Origin: Candidatus Gastranaerophilales bacterium
Lineage (GTDB): Bacteria; Cyanobacteriota; Vampirovibrionia; Gastranaerophilales; Gastranaerophilaceae
Reading direction: 5' to 3'
DNA length: 64,000 nt
Assembly: GCA_944324305.1 (NCBI GenBank)
Contig: CALUVV010000001.1
Coordinates: forward strand, 124,001 to 188,000
The first letter of the stretch is position 1. Each line of letters begins with the position of its first letter. The position numbers and the translations under genes are program-made. The notes beneath the pieces are model-generated. The model saw only the letters and a program-made list of their open reading frames with translations. It was not told the origin of the DNA and searched no databases. Of this stretch, positions 8,549 to 16,470 are shown in pieces.

Positions 8549-9541
8549 TTATGCTTCCGGAGTTTCTTCAACTTTCTTAGGTTTTCTTCCTCTTTTAGGT
8601 TTAACAGGTTCTTCCGCAGGAGCCTCTGCTGCTATTTCTTCTGCTTTAGAAGCTTCTTCGCGCTGTTTTTTAAATTCTTCGGGCAAATCAGGTCTATCCT
8701 GATTCCATCTGTCTAATCCCATTTGTGAACGAATTAAGCCGATACCTACGTGAACTCTCCATTCATCCATTTTAAGCTGAGCCGCAATAATTTTATGGCA
8801 TCCTATAGGAGGAAGCGGAAGCAGCGGTTCATATAAATTTTTAATAGCAAAAAGCTGATCAGGAGAAATTGCTAATTTTCTTTTCGGGAAAGGCAATTTC
8901 GGAAGCATCATTTTTTGTCTCACAAGATTAATTCCGAAAAAGACTTTTCTTGGTTCCAAACCGATTTTTTCACCGATTACTTCATGGCAATCGGGATTTG
9001 GAAGCGGCAGCATAGCTTTATAAAGCTTTTCAATTAACTCTAATTGCTCCTTACTTACAAGCAGCTGCTTAGGTGCTTTTTTGGCAACCGGACGTTTGTT
9101 AAAATTATTTCTGTTATTTTGCGGGCGTCTGTTTTGGAAACCACCCTGATTATTATAGGGTCTTTGAGGTCTGTTATAGTTTCCGCCCTGTCTGTTGTAA
9201 TTGTTATTCGACCTGTTGTAACCGCCCTGTTGATTTCTGTTATTGTAATTATTTTGTCTGTTATAATTCTGGCGGTTATTATTATATTGTCTTTGAGGTC
9301 TGTTATATCTTGGTTCGGGGCTGCCGCCTGCACTATAAAAACGCGGAGGTTCATCCGTACCGCCTGCACTGTAGCCTTTTAACGGTTCTTCTGCAGGAGC
9401 GGTATCAGCCTTTGCATCGGAAGATGAAGAAGGCGAAACCATCATTTTTTTATCAGGATACAAGCAATCCGGACAAATAACTCTTTTGGGGTTTTTAGTT
9501 TCAAACTCACGACCACATTTGATACACTTGTTTACATACAT
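8549..9541 (-). CDS. Zinc-ribbon, Asn/Arg-rich protein with two tandem C-terminal repeats
   Basis: A 330-residue protein. Residues 4-28 form a CxxC...CxxC zinc ribbon ('CIKCGREFETKNPKRVICPDC'). Residues 80-150 are low complexity, rich in Asn, Arg, Gly, Gln and Tyr, like RNA-binding disordered tails. Residues 160-275 hold two copies of a roughly 55-residue unit: 'LPLPNPDCHEVIGEKIGLEP' and 'LPLPPIGCHKIIAAQLKMDE'. The C-terminus is Lys/Pro/Glu-rich with 'KPKRGRKPKK', an AT-hook-like motif. It is the first gene of an operon with rimM and trmD (5-base gap), which suggests a role at the ribosome or on RNA. Family not recognised. Confidence 0.75.
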   Translation of the reverse strand: MYVNKCIKCGREFETKNPKRVICPDCLYPDKKMMVSPSSSSDAKADTAPAEEPLKGYSAGGTDEPPRFYSAGGSPEPRYNRPQRQYNNNRQNYNRQNNYNNRNQQGGYNRSNNNYNRQGGNYNRPQRPYNNQGGFQNRRPQNNRNNFNKRPVAKKAPKQLLVSKEQLELIEKLYKAMLPLPNPDCHEVIGEKIGLEPRKVFFGINLVRQKMMLPKLPFPKRKLAISPDQLFAIKNLYEPLLPLPPIGCHKIIAAQLKMDEWRVHVGIGLIRSQMGLDRWNQDRPDLPEEFKKQREEASKAEEIAAEAPAEEPVKPKRGRKPKKVEETPEA

Positions 9542-9681
9542 AATAAAAGCCTCTTAATTAAAAAATAATAACGTAATTCCGGGTTAATAAAGAATTCTCC
9601 TCAGTCAAAAAAAATCGATTTCTAACTCTAGTTTAATATTGATATTATAACATGAATTAAAAATTTTTGCAACAGGTAAAA

Positions 9682-10119
9682 TTATTTTTCTACCCAAAGG
9701 GTTACAGGACCGTCATTTACAAGCTCAACATCCATCATTGCACGGAACTTGCCTGTCTGAACGGGAATATTATCTTCTTTTAAACATTTAATGAAATATT
9801 CATATAAGTCAACGGCTTTATCCGGATTGGCAGCTTTATCAAAAGAAGGTCTTGTCCCTTTTTTACAATCCCCGCACAGTGTAAACTGAGAAACTACAAG
9901 CATTTCACCTTTTACATCTTTAAGCGACAAATTCATTTTTTCATTTTCATCTTCAAAAATTCTTAAATTTATTACTTTTTGCGACAATTTTTCGGCATTT
10001 ACTTTTTCGTCGTCTTTTTCGACACCGAGAAAAACTAAAAGTCCCGAACTTATTGAAGAATAAAGTTTCCCTTCAATTGAAACAGATGCTCTTTTTACTC
10101 TTTGAATTAATGCTTTCAT
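9682..10119 (-). CDS. dtd: D-aminoacyl-tRNA deacylase
   Basis: A 145-residue Dtd that hydrolyses D-amino acids (and Gly mischarged on tRNA-Ala) from tRNA. The typical start 'MKALIQRVKRASVSIEGK' fixes ATG at 10119. The catalytic 'SQFTLCGDCKKGTRPSF' motif and the cross-subunit Gly-Pro motif near the C-terminus ('NDGPVTLWVEK') are both present. There is no clear Shine-Dalgarno site, and a TATATT box lies only about 10 bases upstream of the ATG, so the transcript may be nearly leaderless. Divergent from P3. Confidence 0.95.
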   Translation of the reverse strand: MKALIQRVKRASVSIEGKLYSSISSGLLVFLGVEKDDEKVNAEKLSQKVINLRIFEDENEKMNLSLKDVKGEMLVVSQFTLCGDCKKGTRPSFDKAANPDKAVDLYEYFIKCLKEDNIPVQTGKFRAMMDVELVNDGPVTLWVEK

Positions 10120-10147
10120 AAAATTAAAATATAATAAACACATTATA

Positions 10148-10176
10148 TTGACAAGAAATGAAAAATAGGAAATAAT
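10148..10176 (+). promoter_or_regulatory. P3 promoter
   Basis: TTGACA, 17 bases, AATAAT. It is followed by an A10 run and an AAAGGAG ribosome site before the ATG at 10198. Confidence 0.55.
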
Positions 10177-10197
10177 AAAAAAAAAAGGAGAGTAAAA

Positions 10198-10919
10198 ATG
10201 AGCACACAAAAAGCGTTTGAGATTGCCCCCCCCCCGCAAAGTCAAGTTATAATAAGGGTTTAAAAGGATTTACATTAGCGGAAGTATTAATTACACTGGG
10301 GATTATAGGAATTATTGCCGCTTTATCACTGCCTGTATTAATCCAAAATCATAAAAAAAATGTAGTTGAGACTAAACTAAAAACATTCTACACCATTATG
10401 AACCAGGCTTTACAAAAAAGTGAACTGGAATATGGCGATAAATCATTATGGAATGATGCGGGCGGGCATTTATGTTACGGCTGCGTGAAAGCTGACCCTC
10501 TTTTAACAGATGCACAATTTTTTGATAAATATCTCAGACCGAATTTAACGGTAATTGATTATAAAAGAACAGCACAACCCGGGATTTACGATTTTCCGTT
10601 AGATACTTATACTCTGAAGAACGGTTTGCAATTCGTAGTATATGACAGCGGCGCAAATTATTGGCTGTTTACCGATACAAAAACAGAAAAGGTCAAAGGA
10701 AAAAATGCATTTATGTTTGCATTTATTCCCAGAATTGAAGACGATTACAAATACCTCTGGATATTTCATGAAAATAAAGGAATAGAGCCTTTTGCATACG
10801 GTTTTACAGGTTCTTATGAATATAATATGAGCCTGTGCAAAAAAAATGCTGATAGCTGTACAAAAATTATACAAATAAACAATTGGAAAATTCCGGATGA
10901 TTACCCGATAAAATTCTGA
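10198..10919 (+). CDS. P3: prepilin-like protein, C10 run in leader, frame closed as sequenced
   Basis: The start is ATG at 10198 after AAAAGGAG. The zero frame reads MSTQKAFEIAPPPQSQV and then stops at the TAA of 'GGGTTTAA'. With 8 or 11 C the leader continues through AKSSYNKGLKG into FTLAEVLITLGIIGIIAAL, giving 240 residues at 11. Cleavage would be after Gly with Glu at +5, the classical site. The globular part resembles P11 ('FAFIP', 'YKYLW') and ends with the shared signature 'CTKIIQINNWKIPDDYP'; it lacks the DxNG loop. Here the coding strand carries C (Pro codons), unlike the minus-strand genes, which carry G (Gly codons). Confidence 0.8.
10226..10235. repeat. C10 homopolymer run in P3 leader
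   Basis: Ten C on the + strand, which is also the coding strand here, flanked by G on both sides. One base short of the in-frame length of 11. Confidence 0.95.
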
Positions 10920-11942
10920 TTAATTTTCCACTTTTCCCCTAAGCTGGCCGCAGGCTGCATCTATATCCGCACCGCGCTCTAAGCGAACAGTCACCTTTTT
11001 CCCTGACTGTTCGAGCAGAGATTTGAAACGCATTATCGAATTACCGGATGGTTTTTGATAATCGTTTTTCTCCGTAGGATTATACGGAATAAGATTTATA
11101 TTACATTTCAAATCCTGCAAATATGCAACAAGCTCTTTTGCACTTTGCAAAGTATCATTCAAATCTTTAATCAAAAGATATTCAATAGTAATTCTTCTGC
11201 CGGTTTTTGCAATATAATTTTTTAATGCTTTTTTCAATTCAGGCATAGGATATTTATCTTCAATCTGCATAAGCTGCTTACGGATTTGATGACTAGGCGC
11301 ATGAAGAGAAATTGCAAGTGTTGACTGCATGTCAACATCAGCAAGTTTTTCTATTCCGGGAATAATTCCGGATGTAGAAACTGTAAGACGCCTTGCTCCG
11401 ATTTGAAAGCTTTCGTTAAAAATCTCCATTGCTTTTAAGACATTATCAAGATTTAAAAGAGGTTCTCCCTGTCCCATAAAAACAATATTAGTAACTTTCA
11501 AACCTGTATCTCTCTGGATTGTCAAAACTTGTTCAATAATTTCTTTATAGGTAAGGTTTCTTATAAATCCGCGTTTTCCCGTAGCACAAAAAGAACAATT
11601 CACAGCGCAGCCAACCTGAGAACTTACACAGGCAGTCAGGTTTGCACGGTTGTCAAATCTCATCAAAACGGTTTCAACACACTCTCCGTCAGGATATTCC
11701 AGTAAATATTTTAATGTTCCGTCAGAACTTTCCTGTTTAACTTTAATCTTTGTATCCGACACAACAGCTGTTTGTTTCAGTTCTTCCCTGAATTTTACTG
11801 ACAAATCGGTCATTTCATCAATATTTTTTACCGACTTTAAATAAATCCAGTTGTGAATTTGTCTTGCCCTGAATTTTGACGCATGTAATTCATCGGTTAT
11901 TTTTTCTATTTCCTCAAGCGTAAGCCCTGATAATATTTTCAT
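10920..11942 (-). CDS. rlmN: 23S rRNA/tRNA adenine-C2 methyltransferase RlmN
   Basis: A 340-residue radical SAM enzyme that methylates A2503 of 23S rRNA and A37 of some tRNAs. The radical SAM cysteines are 'GCAVNCSFCATGKRGF' (CxxxCxxC, about residues 114-122). 'VFMGQGEPLLNLD' is the GEP motif, and the C-terminal catalytic Cys sits in 'GADIDAACGQLRG'. Length is normal. The start overlaps the upstream Cys-cluster gene by 4 bases, indicating translational coupling. Convergent with P3: the stop codons abut. Confidence 0.97.
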   Translation of the reverse strand: MKILSGLTLEEIEKITDELHASKFRARQIHNWIYLKSVKNIDEMTDLSVKFREELKQTAVVSDTKIKVKQESSDGTLKYLLEYPDGECVETVLMRFDNRANLTACVSSQVGCAVNCSFCATGKRGFIRNLTYKEIIEQVLTIQRDTGLKVTNIVFMGQGEPLLNLDNVLKAMEIFNESFQIGARRLTVSTSGIIPGIEKLADVDMQSTLAISLHAPSHQIRKQLMQIEDKYPMPELKKALKNYIAKTGRRITIEYLLIKDLNDTLQSAKELVAYLQDLKCNINLIPYNPTEKNDYQKPSGNSIMRFKSLLEQSGKKVTVRLERGADIDAACGQLRGKVEN

Positions 11943-12625
11943 GATAATTCCTTTTTATACGGTATTTTTTGTCTGTAATAGTCAATAATTTCCATCATTG
12001 AATGAAGCATAAGAGCAACAGGTTCAACTTCCTGACGCCATTCATAAAATCCGCAGCTTTCAGGCAGTATGCTCAAAGGGTTATCGGGAAAATCCCTGCA
12101 TATCTGCGGGCGGCTTTCATAATCCGAACAGCGTTTGCATTCATTCAGCTTAGGACAATGATAAAAATAAACTTTTTCATCAATAGTATCCGAAAGTAAT
12201 TTTAAGTATTCAGGATATACCTTTTCCGCTTCTTTATCTGATTTATACGGAATAAAAATGCTTGTAAACTGTGATGCAAACTTATCTCCGTTTTCGGCTT
12301 TAAGCTTTAATTCATCGGGTGAAAACTCAGAACAAGCTAAATTACAACAGGTTGCGCATCCTTTACAGTGAAAGTTATTGCGGTAAGCCAAAATCTCACG
12401 CCATTTTCTGTATATTTCGTGAGAAATATCATTTTCAAACATATCTAATACAGCAGCCTGCCAGCTTTCACCGGCTGAATTTTTGTCAAACGTATCAAAA
12501 ATATCTCCTTCCGCATCTGAAGGTTTTATTTCTTCCACACGGGAACGAATTACATCAACAGATTTAAGAAAAATCTCACGATACTTTTTTTTCATATTTT
12601 TTATAGTGCCCGCTAACTCAGTCAT
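11939..12625 (-). CDS. YkgJ-type cysteine-cluster protein
   Basis: A 228-residue protein with 'CKGCATCCNLACSEF' near the middle and later 'HCPKLNECKRCSDYESRPQI', 'CRDFPDNP' and 'PESCGFYEW'. This is the same family as the protein at 4610-5215, with eight or more conserved Cys that may hold zinc or an Fe-S cluster. The N-terminal 90 residues are helical. Coupled to rlmN by a 4-base overlap, which hints at a link to RNA modification or Fe-S delivery, but this is inference. Confidence 0.75.
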   Translation of the reverse strand: MTELAGTIKNMKKKYREIFLKSVDVIRSRVEEIKPSDAEGDIFDTFDKNSAGESWQAAVLDMFENDISHEIYRKWREILAYRNNFHCKGCATCCNLACSEFSPDELKLKAENGDKFASQFTSIFIPYKSDKEAEKVYPEYLKLLSDTIDEKVYFYHCPKLNECKRCSDYESRPQICRDFPDNPLSILPESCGFYEWRQEVEPVALMLHSMMEIIDYYRQKIPYKKELS

Positions 12626-12730
12626 ATTAGAATGATAGCACGAATTTTAAGGATTGTAAAAAGTTTTGAAAAAAATATAAAAAAAAATTATTTTTCAATT
12701 TAAAATGTATAGCAAAAAAAGGATTTGCAT

Positions 12731-13624
12731 ATGAAAATAGCTGCAGTTGGTTCATCGTTATCATTTAACGCGCAAAATAATCACTATAAACAAGAAATAC
12801 AGGAAAAGTCCGACACGACTTTGAAACTTGCTATAGGTACAGCAGTTGCGGGAGCAGGACTTCTTGCGGCATATTATCTTACAAGAAAACCGCCTAAACA
12901 AAACGGAACGGCAGCAGCAGGAACTGCATCTAAAAATACAGATTTAAAACCAAAAATTAACGAAATAAAAGATATAGTTGATAAAACAAGTAAAGAAGTT
13001 TTAGATAATCTTAATCCCGAAATTATAAATACAATAAATAAATTTAAAGTAAATGCCAAAGATTTCGGAGAACGCCTTATTACTTTGCTTGACAACGGTA
13101 AAGCAAAAGTTGAGTATTTCGGGAAAAAAGGCGGCAAAATCACAAAAAAACGGATTTACATCAACTCTGGCGGAGAACTTGGCGGTACAATAACCAACTA
13201 TAACGACGGCAAATCTTTAATAGAAAAATTTAACAGCACCCAAACCAGAAATGTTCATAAAAAAATATTTCTGAACAAAGACGGAAAAACATATAAGACA
13301 CAAACAGCGTCGACAATATTAAATACCTGTGCGGAAATTCCAACGGGTTATAAAACAACCGTTGAAATATCGGAAAACGGCAGACAGGTATTTGAAAGAA
13401 TAACCGACCTATCCCCGGATATGAAACCTTTACGAACAATATCAAACGGAAATACCATTGTTTACGGTTACAGTGCGGCAAAAAACGGCGTAGTAATCGG
13501 TCATGCTTTCTCCGATAAAGGTAAATATATACTTACATTTATAAATAACCCCAAATTCCGAAAAGAATTCGACAGCATCGAGAGTATTTATGCATGGTCA
13601 AAAGGCAATTTCAAAAGCAGATAA
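12731..13624 (+). CDS. Hypothetical protein with one membrane segment
   Basis: About 297 residues. ATG at 12731 is preferred over a TTG six bases earlier because it is the one correctly spaced from the AAAAAGGA site. The N-terminus 'MKIAAVGSSLSFNAQNNHYK' is followed by a transmembrane helix ('LAIGTAVAGAGLLAAYYL') and a Lys-rich helical region. The C-terminal 150 residues are probably beta-rich ('KKRIYINSGGELGGTITNYN', 'ISNGNTIVYGYSAAKNGVV'). No family recognised. The short N-terminal segment with a 'SFN'/'NFQ' motif recurs in the 55464 protein. Confidence 0.6.
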   Translation: MKIAAVGSSLSFNAQNNHYKQEIQEKSDTTLKLAIGTAVAGAGLLAAYYLTRKPPKQNGTAAAGTASKNTDLKPKINEIKDIVDKTSKEVLDNLNPEIINTINKFKVNAKDFGERLITLLDNGKAKVEYFGKKGGKITKKRIYINSGGELGGTITNYNDGKSLIEKFNSTQTRNVHKKIFLNKDGKTYKTQTASTILNTCAEIPTGYKTTVEISENGRQVFERITDLSPDMKPLRTISNGNTIVYGYSAAKNGVVIGHAFSDKGKYILTFINNPKFRKEFDSIESIYAWSKGNFKSR

Positions 13625-13635
13625 TCAATTTTTGC

Positions 13636-14640
13636 TTATGAAATATCCCATCTTCCGCATGTTCCGCCCCAACGCGCTATAATATTGCCTTTGATATCTT
13701 TAATTTTTTCAACATGCTGAATTTCCTGTTCGCCTTCAACAATAGTTATAACTTCACAGTTATTAGAGCAGCCCGTACAATCGCAGGTGATTGAGTGAAA
13801 ATGCATTTCACCTACCTGCCAGCCTTTAAATTTAGTTGCGGCTTCGGTATATTGATGGTTTTCCATTGCAAGTAAAGCAGCTCCAATCGCACCCATTGTT
13901 TGGTGATTATCAGGAACTACAACTTTATGTCCCAATGCTTCTTCAAACGCTTTTACCATACCTGAATTTGTAGCAACGCCTCCCTGAAATGAAAATACCG
14001 GAAGTAATTCTTTACCCAGTGCAAGGTTTGATAAATAATTTCTTACAAGAGCCTGACAAAGACCGTATAATAAATCTTCAACAGGATAACCTAATTGCTG
14101 TTTATGAATTAAATCACTTTCCGCAAATACGCCGCACCGACCTGCAATTCTGGCAGGGTTAGTCGATTTCAACGCTGTGGCCCCGAAATCCTGAATAGGG
14201 ACATTTAATCTATTTGCCTGCTGGTCAAGAAAGCTTCCGGTTCCCGCAGCACAAACTGTATTCATTGCAAAATCCGTTACAATACCGTCTCGAAGGATGA
14301 TAATTTTACTGTCCTGTCCGCCGATTTCCAGGATAGTTTGAACACCGGGAACATTTATGCTTGCAGCAACGGCATGAGCAGTAATTTCGTTTTTAATAAT
14401 ATCAGCCCCGACAAGAGCACCTGCAAGATTACGGCCTGACCCCGTAGTACCCACACCCATTACGTCATAATCCGTAATTCTTTTGGCATAAAGCTCATTT
14501 AAGCCTTTTTGAACAGCCATTACCGGCTTACCGGCCGTTCTTAACATGTAGCTGTCTACATATTTTCCTTTTTCATCTACAAGTGCAAGTTTTGTTGTTA
14601 CAGAACCGACGTCTATCCCTAAGTATACTGTTAAACTCAT
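13636..14640 (-). CDS. Acyl-CoA dehydratase activase (BadF/BadG/HgdC ATPase family)
   Basis: A 334-residue ASKHA-fold ATPase. It has phosphate loops 'YLGIDVGSVTTKLALVDEKG' and 'ILEIGGQDSKIII', the cluster-ligand cysteines in 'NTVCAAGTGSFLDQQA' and 'GRCGVFAESD', and the adenosine motif 'FQGGVATNSGMVKAF'. Family members use ATP to drive low-potential electrons into 2-hydroxyacyl-CoA dehydratases or benzoyl-CoA-type reductases, in strict anaerobes. An added Cys-rich tail ('CDCTGCSNNCEV') may hold another metal site. No dehydratase subunit is adjacent, so the partner is unknown. Confidence 0.85.
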   Translation of the reverse strand: MSLTVYLGIDVGSVTTKLALVDEKGKYVDSYMLRTAGKPVMAVQKGLNELYAKRITDYDVMGVGTTGSGRNLAGALVGADIIKNEITAHAVAASINVPGVQTILEIGGQDSKIIILRDGIVTDFAMNTVCAAGTGSFLDQQANRLNVPIQDFGATALKSTNPARIAGRCGVFAESDLIHKQQLGYPVEDLLYGLCQALVRNYLSNLALGKELLPVFSFQGGVATNSGMVKAFEEALGHKVVVPDNHQTMGAIGAALLAMENHQYTEAATKFKGWQVGEMHFHSITCDCTGCSNNCEVITIVEGEQEIQHVEKIKDIKGNIIARWGGTCGRWDIS

Positions 14641-14706
14641 ATCTTCCCTCTATTAATATTTCGATAACATTATATTAACACAAACAAAGAAAACTATCAT
14701 AAAATA

Positions 14707-15464
14707 TTAATAAAGTGCTTCCCAATAACCTTTAGACTTATCATCTGGATTTACATCCTGAATTGCATAATCATAACAGCCTCTGCCGTTATAATTTCCG
14801 TCATCTTTATTTTTTGAGCAAATTTTATTCCAACTGCCGGTTGTATATAAAAATATGTCATAACCATTTCTGTTTGGCCCCTTTTGAGGCCCGTTAGTAT
14901 CAAAAGTCAAAGTAACACCGTCATATTTTCCGTGGTAAAAAAAAGTAAGACTTGATATGACGGTTCCGTCTGATAAGTGATACAATGCAGCATAAGGAGT
15001 ATTAAAATATGTAATGCCGTAAAGATTTCCGTATAATTCTGAAGATTTTCCCGAATAATTCAAAACATATATTTTTTTATTATTCAAACTATACTGATCC
15101 AATTCAGTTATTTTGTTAAAACGTGATAAAAAGAATTCATTTATGTCTTGAAAATAAGATATATTATCAGAGTGACAAGAATATGTTTCTGTTTCCGGCA
15201 GATTACCGCAAATTGAGTTTAAATCTTTAAAGGTCCCGTATCCGAATTCATCAGCGGTAAGATTTAATGCATTTGCGATAATACTGGCGGAACGCTTAAA
15301 AGCTATTTCAAGTTGCTTTACTTTATATTTGTTAATCACATTCGGAAGTGTTAATGCAGATATAACACCGACTATGCCTAATGTTATTAGTACTTCCGCT
15401 AAGGTAAATGCAGGTTTAGGAGCTACAAAATTGCCCCCCCCCCGACATAACTAAATTTTTTCAT
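14707..15464 (-). CDS. P4: prepilin-like protein, G10 run in leader, frame closed as sequenced
   Basis: ATG at 15464 follows AAAGGGG; the zero frame gives MKKFSYVGGGAIL*. With 8 or 11 G it reads through GGNFVAPKPA into FTLAEVLITLGIVGVISAL, giving 252 residues at 11. The mature part has the motif 'DTNGPQKGPNRNGYDIF' and ends 'GYWEALY', a C-terminal type shared loosely with P10 ('QYWDCLP'). Its own promoter is present (15487-15515). It lies tail-to-head after P5 on the same strand. Probably an exported pilin-like subunit. Confidence 0.8.
15434..15443. repeat. C10 homopolymer run in P4 leader
   Basis: Ten C on the + strand flanked by G. One base short of the in-frame length of 11. Confidence 0.95.
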
Positions 15465-15486
15465 ACTTGCCCCTTTCTTTTTATTT

Positions 15487-15515
15487 ATTATAACAAAACA
15501 ACTTAGCTTTCGCAA
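15487..15515 (-). promoter_or_regulatory. P4 promoter
   Basis: On the minus strand: TTGCGA, 17 bases, TATAAT. The sequence around the -10 (TTGTTATAATAAATAAA, allowing a base or two) is shared with the P5 leader promoter. Confidence 0.55.
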
Positions 15516-15523
15516 GACTGGCA

Positions 15524-16252
15524 TTAATCTTTCGATTGACCTGCTGTATATTTTTCATAAATCGGATCTCCGCCGCCAAGTATATTCTTCAAGCTGTTCC
15601 AGCCGCTGCCTGACCAGCCGTGAAAAGATCCGTTTTGACGAATTTTTAATTGAAATACATCAGCACCGTATTGATTAGGCGCGGCAGTTCCGTTAGTATC
15701 AAAAGTTATTAATGCACACATGTACTCTGTCCATTCAAAAATTTCAGGCTTTCCCGAACTGTCAACAATAGTATTACCGTCAGAGTCATACTGAGGACCT
15801 GATGTAGTAAATTCACAAGAAGAGTACTGTCTGACAGCAATTATGGAAGAATCCTTCAGCACCAGGAAAGGATAACTTATTGTATCTGCTCTTGATGTAC
15901 TGCTTTCATCATACAAAGGATATGAATAAGTAATAGAATAACGTGATTTACTGCAACTATTAGAAGAAAGACAAACTTCAGCTCCGTCAAAATATTTTGC
16001 AAAAGCAGTTAAAACTTCATTAGATGTCTTAGAAGTATCAAACAAACCGGTAACGTCACCGGGACTTTCATTATCAGCCTGAAATCTCTGGATTGCCTGA
16101 CTTATTAATGAGTATGTTCTTTTCGCACGCGTTGCAAATTCTTTATTCTTATAATTAGCAATCAAATTTGGTAAAGTTAGTGCTGCAACTACACCGATTA
16201 TACCGAGCGTTATTAATACTTCAGCTAAAGTAAATCCGAAACTGTTTTTCAT
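15524..16252 (-). CDS. P5: prepilin-like protein with its own internal start
   Basis: A 242-residue protein from ATG at 16252 (GGAG site eight bases upstream). The N-terminus 'MKNSFG' is followed by FTLAEVLITLGIIGVVAAL and a globular part with 'DTNGTAAPNQYGADVFQLKI'. An upstream leader with its own ATG (16383), ribosome site and G10 run would fuse in frame to this gene if the run were 8 or 11 (286 residues). Unlike most family members, P5 can therefore be made without the run, from an internal promoter at 16289-16316. Confidence 0.85.
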   Translation of the reverse strand: MKNSFGFTLAEVLITLGIIGVVAALTLPNLIANYKNKEFATRAKRTYSLISQAIQRFQADNESPGDVTGLFDTSKTSNEVLTAFAKYFDGAEVCLSSNSCSKSRYSITYSYPLYDESSTSRADTISYPFLVLKDSSIIAVRQYSSCEFTTSGPQYDSDGNTIVDSSGKPEIFEWTEYMCALITFDTNGTAAPNQYGADVFQLKIRQNGSFHGWSGSGWNSLKNILGGGDPIYEKYTAGQSKD

Positions 16253-16270
16253 AAGTACTCCATTATAATT

Positions 16271-16287
16271 GTGACTATATACATCAC
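16271..16287. promoter_or_regulatory. Candidate operator at the P5 internal promoter
   Basis: GTGACTATATACATCAC, an imperfect palindrome with GTGA/TCAC arms, lies just downstream of the -10 box and so over the likely transcript start. It differs by one base from the element at 46744-46760 upstream of P8. Confidence 0.6.
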
Positions 16288-16288
16288 T

Positions 16289-16316
16289 ATTATAACAGAC
16301 TTTATTTTTTTTACAA
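16289..16316 (-). promoter_or_regulatory. P5 internal promoter
   Basis: On the minus strand: TTGTAA, 16 bases, TATAAT. The same boxes and spacing occur at 46762-46789 in front of P8. Confidence 0.65.
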
Positions 16317-16349
16317 TCCTCGGAATATAAAGGAAGAAGCTCTAAAACG

Positions 16350-16359
16350 CCCCCCCCCC
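16350..16359. repeat. C10 homopolymer run in P5 leader
   Basis: Ten C on the + strand flanked by G. One base short of joining the leader ATG to P5. Confidence 0.95.
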
Positions 16360-16405
16360 GACAGTGTTTAATAATTTTTTCATTTTTGCTCCTTTCTCTT
16401 TATTT

Positions 16406-16434
16406 ATTATAACAAGACAGTCCGACTTTTTCAA
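16406..16434 (-). promoter_or_regulatory. P5 leader promoter
   Basis: On the minus strand: TTGAAA, 17 bases, TATAAT. The -35 region lies inside the hairpin that ends the pyrophosphatase transcript. Confidence 0.55.
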
Positions 16435-16445
16435 GTCAGACTGTC
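16416..16445 (-). terminator. Terminator-like hairpin after the pyrophosphatase gene
   Basis: A 13-bp stem with one mismatch and a short loop, followed on the minus strand by a weak T stretch. It overlaps the P5 leader promoter. Confidence 0.5.
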
Positions 16446-16470
16446 TTTTATATGAGATATACTCATTTCC

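Larger units (their letters stand above)
16253..16383 (-). other. P5 upstream leader with G10 run
   Basis: ATG at 16383 after GAAAGGAG; zero frame MKKLLNTVGGGAF*. With one extra G, 44 codons are open without a stop and join P5 in frame. Downstream of the run the DNA aligns without gaps to the P8 leader, but the best-conserved part is the promoter/palindrome at 16271-16316, so the alignment alone does not prove translation. Confidence 0.7.

Noticed and set aside
8222-9300. CRISPR-like or tandem DNA repeats in the Asn-rich region
   Set aside because: The repetition is codon-level low complexity without fixed repeat and spacer units.
9044-9382. Open frames on both strands inside the Asn-rich gene
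   Set aside because: Shadows caused by low-complexity codons in the zinc-ribbon protein.
16253-16383. Using the protein-level match of the P5 and P8 leaders as proof of translation
   Set aside because: The best-matching stretch coincides with a conserved promoter and palindrome, so DNA-level selection explains it equally well.
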